Origin: Antedon mediterranea
Lineage: Eukaryota > Echinodermata > Crinoidea > Comatulida > Antedonidae
NCBI RefSeq assembly: GCF_964355755.1
Contig: NC_092670.1
Coordinates: 29,439,795 to 29,503,794, forward strand
Reading direction: 5' to 3'
Length of the DNA stretch: 64,000 nt
In this document: positions 58,400-64,000 of the stretch, one piece after another
How the letters are laid out: each line of letters opens with the position of its first letter
Numbering within the stretch: the first letter of the stretch is position 1
Position numbers and translations under genes: made by a program
The notes under the pieces: model-generated
Databases searched by the model: none
Told to the model about the DNA's origin: nothing
What the model saw: only the letters and a program-made list of their open reading frames with translations

Positions 58400-59110
58400 G
58401 ACCTATGTTAAGAAATGAATGTTTTAAGAAAGAATACGCCAAGAAACATGTTAAGAAATGAATATATTTTAGTAATAAAAGAAAAAATATTAGTAGTAAG
58501 TAAGTAATTCGATGAATGTTTTTAACATTTGCCTCACTATGAGGAAGGTGTATCTGTGGAGCATTCGTATGTCTTTTTCTCTTCTTATACTGCAAAAGTT
58601 TCTGTACGCCATGTTTGAATATGTTTTTCCATTGTCCAGACAATTTCTCCAGGTACAGCGATCAGTTGTGAGATTTTCACAGGAAGCGATTAGAATCTGG
58701 AAAGAATCCAATTTCAAAATATCTTTGTAGCGTAATTTTGTTCGTCCGCGTGGGCGATTACCACTCCATTTAGAATGTGTTGGGATGACGGTCATCCTGT
58801 TGCCTACAAACATGCCCTGTGCAGCGGAGACGGTGCGGTATTAGCAGAGTGTGCAATTTCCAATTTTAGTATTTGGTATGTTTTGGTCCCATGTTATATG
58901 AAGAACAGAGCGAAGGAAGCGAAAGTGGAATGCATTAAGTTTGTGTTTGATTTTCCGGTGAGTTGTCCACGTTTCACTGCAATACAACAGTAGATCTTCA
59001 TTTTAAGATTCACATTGAGATTGTTGTTGTTCCAGACTCTGCAGCAGAGTTATCCAAAAGTCGTATCAGTGATTTTCTTATTATATTTCAACAGTTCTGC
59101 ATACAATGTA
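58400..59110 (-). pseudogene. LINE C-terminal fragment, degenerate
   Basis: Minus-strand translation with frame breaks gives the end of a LINE ORF2: RVWNNNNLNVNLKMKIYCC, SETWTTHRKIKHKLNAFHFR, LRSVLHITWDQNIP, then GNRPRGRTKLRYKDILKLDS and DRCTWRNCLDNG. These match the order usual in LINE C-termini with a GRP-KRYKD motif and a DR-WR motif. A stop and at least one frameshift lie between the blocks. No RT core remains. Confidence 0.75.
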
Positions 59111-60837
59111 GTTTGAATGTGAAATACATTTCTTTTTCCCTTCAGTTATTTTAACAAATTCAACGTTTGAAAGTTCATTTGATAGTTACAGTAAAATAAA
59201 AGTGTTTACCTAATTTCCAAACTATTTTCTAAAATAGATAATTAAATGTTTTTTTTATTTATTATTGAAAATATTGTCTGATATTGAGATTGTATGAGTG
59301 AATGATCTTCTGAAATAAAGTATGAATTGAAGCATTTTTATAGAATCTAAACTGGTATATCTCTCATTGTCAGGAAGGCTTTTAAAATGTGAGTCCTGCT
59401 CAAAATATCTGGTTACAGTATAAGCATACGTATTCAGGAATAGCTTCATCCTGTCGTTATAATAATATATTTCTTCTGAGAATAAGGTAGATTGGAAAAC
59501 AGGCACTCTCGTTGGTAAAATTGTATCTGAACCTGTAAACAAATAAAATGTTTTTGTTATTTGATTTGGTTAGTGGTCATTTTTACCATGACTGCTCACA
59601 GTAGGCCTATAAACCCCATAATCAGGTTAAAATTACTATTTAGAAATTATGTAAGTAAAGAAAACAATTTATTTATTTTTAAGTTTTCAGTTGCAGGTAT
59701 GTCTTTAGGCACACATGACCAAGAATTACCAAAAATAAATTAATCAATGTCCAGATACAGCGGTTATTTTGTGATGTTGAACCTGTTCACTGGAGTAACC
59801 CCTACTCGTCTCGAATGATGAACTGGATTCTTTAAAGTACACAGGAGCAATCTGTGTACACTGGATCTACAGTTTATAGTCCGAACCCAAGCCGATATTG
59901 TTTGCTCTTTAGGTAGGTAAACGGCGCATTTACCGTACCTCTCTGTCATTTTACTCGCTTCGTGCAAGTGTCAAACTATCGAACCGATCCGAAATACTGA
60001 ATTGCGAAATTCCTTTATAGAAAATAATTTAGAAAATGTATACTCTAATGAGATTGAGTATACTTCACTTCTTGCATATGCACACTTTAACTTTAGGAGA
60101 ATAAGTACCATTAATTTACGGTTGGTCTGCTTTTAAACGATTTCTAATAACACACGACTCTTAATAACGCCCCTGGTTTGATACATATATTGATTTCAAG
60201 TGCGCCTAATATGTATTTATGTTGTTATTGTTCTTATAGATGGCACTCATTTAAGACTTATATGGATTAGACGTAATTCTAGATTTTAAGACATACAATA
60301 CCTCAGATGTCATTACACTCCCAATTTATATTGTGACGGTTCGATCACGAGTTTATTAGTAAGTGTTATTGTAGATGCAATGACGTCATTTTTTTATGCG
60401 CGTTATAATCGGTTAAGATACGCATCCACACATGACTCGTAAACAAAGAAGCCTTAAATACTCTACCGCCTAATCACATTGTTTCTATTTAATTACCAAT
60501 AATACTGTATTAACAGCAAGTAGTGATTTAACGTAAAGTCCAGTGAAGTTTTGGGGGTTGGTAGTATTTGTAAATTTGTAATCATTTCGAATAGATAATT
60601 CAGAAAAACCTACATTTTTACTGGCATTGCAAAAAGAGAGAAGACATAAAAATAAGTTTTCAAACAGACATCATCGTACTATATGCCCTAATGACGACGT
60701 TAACCCGAATGTCAAATACAAAAAAAATTACGAGTTGTTATTGATTATGTTGTTATTGATTAGCTCCACTTATGATTGGCACTGAAATTCCAAGTTAAAT
60801 AGAGTTTTCATTGCATTAGTTAGTTTTATTATGTAAT

Positions 60838-61350
60838 AATACCAAGGAGGTATACGTAATCGATCGTGTGTCTGACTATGTATTGTATAGTAGTTGCTTT
60901 GTTTGTATGTAGGCCTATGTTTGTCTGTTAGCACGATAGCGCCTACAATTTTCAAGTTATTATTATTTTTCGGTATAGGTAGGATATACTTTGAGACCAT
61001 GCCTATTGAAATTCAAGAAAATTGGTTGATTAATAACTTCACAAATAACAAAACTTATATTATTTTCAGACCGACTAGTGTTAAAAGATAGGACACGATT
61101 TTGAGGTACAGGTTTTTTTTTATACGAGTAGTTTTAAAAAACATATTTCTTTTCAAATTCACCCGCTTGTATTTCGCATTGTTGTTCTATTGTTAATTAA
61201 ATAAAACTACTACTAGTTTTTTTAAGTACCAGCAATTTTTGACATTTACCAAACTATTAGTTGACTGCTGTTAAGCTTACTCCATGAGTTAAGGCAGTGA
61301 CGCCGCAATTCGGCACAGCTTCTTGATTTCAGAAAGGACATTGTTGCAAT
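60838..61350 (-). repeat. Reverse partial copy of repeat R1
   Basis: From ACCAAGGAGGTATACGTAAT onward the sequence is the reverse complement of landmarks at 14395 back to about 13490: CGATAGCGCCTACA, GACCATGCCTATTG, CTAGTGTTAAAAGATAGGAC, ATACGAGTAGTTTT and AATTCGGCACAGCTTC. Segments are missing relative to the long copy. Confidence 0.65.
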
Positions 61351-61360
61351 CCCGAAATAG

Positions 61361-62990
61361 ATACAAGATACAAGATAACTTTATTGTCAAAATTGTTAAA
61401 AATTTCGAGATATGTTTTGTACCTGAGTAGAATAAATAATACGATGTGATAACTATATAAATAAATACAAATGATACAAGTGACTATCTTGAAAAGTTTT
61501 TGTTAAATAAATTGCATGCTATGTACATTGGTGAAAATCTGAAACGGTTTGTGGATATTTTTTCCTGTGTCAGTCTAACACTTCCTGATCTACTTATAAT
61601 GATGTCTGAATGTAATGGGTGTGATGGGTCTTGCATAATTGTGTCAAATTTCTTAAGTATGAATGTATTAAACATTTCATCTAAAGATTTCACTTCTACA
61701 CCGATAACTCTGCTGGCCTTGTTTACTAATCTCTGAATTTGACTTTTACTATTTACATTGATATGAGACAACCAAACAATAAGAAATGATTGATTGAACA
61801 ACAGAGGAATAAAACATATGAATGAGATGAGAACTAACATTAAACCGTTTCATTTTGTATATAAAGTACATTCTCTTATTAGCCTTGGTACGGAGTTCTT
61901 TAGTGTTGCTCTCCCAATTTAGTTTATTATCAATTATTAATCCCAAGTACTTATGACTTTCTACTATTTCAACAATTTCATTATCGATTTCAATATTCAC
62001 ATGATTAGTTTTATTTTTCCTCTAATAACCTCTTTAGTTTTTTTGGCATTTAGTTCAAGAAAATTTTGTTTACACCAGACTACAAAATGTTCAACATATT
62101 CATTAAACAGGGATGTATTATTATTTGAAATTAAACCAACTAGGCAAGTATCATCTGCAAACTTAACATTAAATGATTTACTTGGGTCAATATCAATATT
62201 AAAATCAGAATATAATGAAAAAAGTAAGGGTGAGAGAACGCATCCCTGTGGTGCACCTGTATTACAAGTTAACTGCTTAGATACGCTACCCCTAAACTTA
62301 ACAATCTGTGTTCTTTCATTTAAGAAATCAGAAATCCAGAGATTTAATCGTGGATTTATTCCTAACTTTAATAATTTATCTGTAAGTAAATGAGGCTGAA
62401 TTGTATTGAATGCTGCAGAAAAATCTAAAAATAATATTCTAGCATAGTTATTTGGATATTCAAGATGACCATACACCTTTTGCGTGAGCGTCATAACTGC
62501 GTCAACTACGCCCCTTTTTTCCCTATAAGCAAATTGGTTGCTATCAATCATACCCTTTGTTTCATTATTTAATATATTTTAAATAATTTTCTCAAAGCAT
62601 TTCATGGGGATGGCTGTTAATGCCACTGGCCTATAGTCATTGCAAACAGTACATTTATCATTTTTTGGAATCGGTGTGATAATAGCAGACTTCCAAAGTG
62701 TTGGTACATGACATACATCAACCGACCACTCAAATAGGTAATGAAAAATATACTTTAATTGAAAATAACAGGTCTTCAGAACTTTCCCTCAGATTTGATC
62801 TGGCCCTGTGGCTTTCTTTGACTTGACCTTTTTTAGGGTTTGTTCCATATCAGTTATATTAATTAGGATATTGTTATTTCCTTCTTCTCTGATTGAGCCC
62901 ATAATATTTTCATTTTGCTTTTCCCGTAAATCCGAAAAGTCACTTTTTTTTAAACCTGACAAATATGTTTGTATTAAAAGTTATTTAAAC
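61361..62990 (-). pseudogene. L2/Rex1-like LINE, degenerate
   Basis: The minus strand encodes a reverse transcriptase in pieces: KKVKSKKATGPDQI (near 62800), SAIITPIPKNDKC and NDYRPVALTAIPMKCFEKII (62690-62580), then an open stretch 62551-61997 with QFAYREKRGVVDAVMTL, LFLDFSAAFNTIQPHLL, GAPQGCVLSPLLFSLYSDF, KFADDTCLVGL and NFLELNAKKTKE. A frameshift near 62000 leads into NEIVEIVESHKYLGLIIDNK and another near 61840 into QIQRLVNKASRVIGVE. The 3' end shows GACAATAAAGTTATCTTGTA followed by short TATCTTG repeats (61366-61390), typical of this clade. Inactive. Confidence 0.85.
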
Positions 62991-63024
62991 AAATTATAAA
63001 TCCAGTAGGATTTGAACCATGTAG

Positions 63025-63476
63025 GTAAAGCTAATACCTAAAGCCAAAAATGTATCTGTCAACATGCTCATAATCAGTGGATATATTTTGCCAAGTACTT
63101 CAGTCAGTTTCTGAGTGCTTTCATTTGTCTGTTTGGTTGTTAGCAGAATTAATCAAACAAATATTACAAGATCTTTACCAAAATGAAAATACAGATAGTT
63201 ATGTGGTCAAGTTATGGAGTTTCGGACCACGGTCCCAATTCTGGACCACTTTTTAGTATTATTTTCAGACAGATAGGACAATTTTTAAAAGGTGACGAGG
63301 TGTCTTAAAGTAACAATTAAACTGAAATTGTATTTTCTCGAGAACTACTTTTAAAACTTCACTTTTGAACAAGAGGCAAGAGTTATAATTTGTGATTTGT
63401 AATTTTAAAACATAAATTTAATGTACAGGTTTTTTGATACGAGTAGTTTTTAAAAAACCTATTTCTTTTCTTACCA
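63025..63476 (-). repeat. Reverse partial copy of repeat R1
   Basis: Reverse-complement landmarks of R1: GTGGATATATTTTGCCAAGT, CAGTTTCTGAGTGCTTTC, GGTCCCAATTCTG, TTCTCGAGAACTAC, AAGAGGCAAGAG and GATACGAGTAGTTTTT. It lacks the 594-bp MITE found in the 12.5-kb copy. It abuts a truncated LINE at about 63476. Confidence 0.65.
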
Positions 63477-64000
63477 GCCATGTTAAGCAAGGAGATGCCT
63501 CTATAAGTATTGCAATCGTGACGGCTGCCCTTATTTTTGTAGAGTGTAATGATGTTGGAGTGCTTTAGGTCCTGCGAAATACACCTTGAATGCCAACACG
63601 TTTTAAATACTTCAATAAGCTCAGTTGTCAGGACATTCCCACCTATTTTAAACACCTCTGGTGGAATGCCGTCAGGCCCAGGAGATTTGATGTTCTTCAA
63701 TCCATAAATGGCTAGTTCTACCTCATCTTTGGTGATATTTCTGTCAAGGTCATGTATGGTTGTTAGCTGCTGATTTTCCTGCTCTGGGGTTTATGCCTGT
63801 GTCTGTAACGTAAATAGAGCAAAAGTGATCCATCCATCTTTTAACTTGAACTGCAGGTTCGGTGAGCATAAAACCATCACTTGAAAGAAGTGGTGCGCTT
63901 TTCTTTGGAATAAGACCAGTTGTATCCGAGCACATTTTGATTCATTCACGGAGATTAGTCCAGTAGCGATGTAAAGCATTTTTTGTAAGGCGCTGAAGAA
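63477..64000 (-). pseudogene. LINE reverse transcriptase fragment, runs off the right edge
   Basis: Minus-strand frames give CARIQLVLFQRK-type sequence, TEPAVQVKRWMDHFCSIYV, then KNIKSPGPDGIPPEVFKIGG, DLKHSNIITLYKNKGSRHDC and NTYRGISLLNMAGK. This is the N-terminal half of a non-LTR reverse transcriptase. It is cut at 63476 where repeat R1 begins, and frames are broken near 63760-63790. The 5' part lies beyond the window. Confidence 0.75.

Overview
The window is AT-rich animal nuclear DNA with introns, degenerate LINEs, MITE-like elements and frequent GGCCTA palindromes. Gene content (MED24, TTC19, an ARSB-type sulfatase, two fibrinogen-related lectin genes) and repeat style suggest a marine invertebrate deuterostome, most likely an echinoderm; the class cannot be fixed from the sequence alone.

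Layout. At the left edge, the first coding exon of MED24 (Mediator subunit) reads leftward off the window. Head-to-head with it, about 2.9 kb away, TTC19 (mitochondrial complex III factor) runs rightward over 31 kb in seven coding exons (3131-33986, 442 codons, all splice phases consistent). The gap between them holds a complete Mutator-like non-autonomous element with a 9-bp target duplication and a dense GGCCTA-palindrome block. TTC19 introns are full of transposons: a 1.55-kb TIR element in intron 1, a partial exon-3 triplication in intron 3, and in the 17-kb intron 4 nested MITEs, two internally duplicated repeat blocks, an antisense 5'-truncated LINE with an open reverse transcriptase ORF, and a near-perfect 302-bp inverted repeat resembling the ends of Penelope-like elements. 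Intron 5 holds a LINE broken at its catalytic motif by a second LINE.

From 38.4 to 54.5 kb is a compact group of probable secreted or membrane proteins: an intronless, membrane-anchored arylsulfatase with a ~590-residue lysine-rich repeat tail (minus strand), sharing a 422-bp divergent promoter region with a fibrinogen-related gene (FREP-A), followed by a tandem paralogue (FREP-B) of the same four-exon architecture. The last 9.5 kb has no cellular gene I can support; it is a graveyard of LINE fragments and copies of the intron-4 repeat.

How the genes work together: MED24 and TTC19 are unrelated housekeeping genes that may share promoter elements (both have a GACCAATCACA-type CCAAT site). The FREPs are secreted fibrinogen-domain proteins of the kind used in invertebrate glycan recognition. 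The neighbouring sulfatase is predicted to remove sulfate from glycosaminoglycan-type sugars at a membrane. A functional link between them is only an inference from position. The most unusual item is the sulfatase with its basic tail, including a frameshifted remnant of further tail repeats beyond its stop codon.
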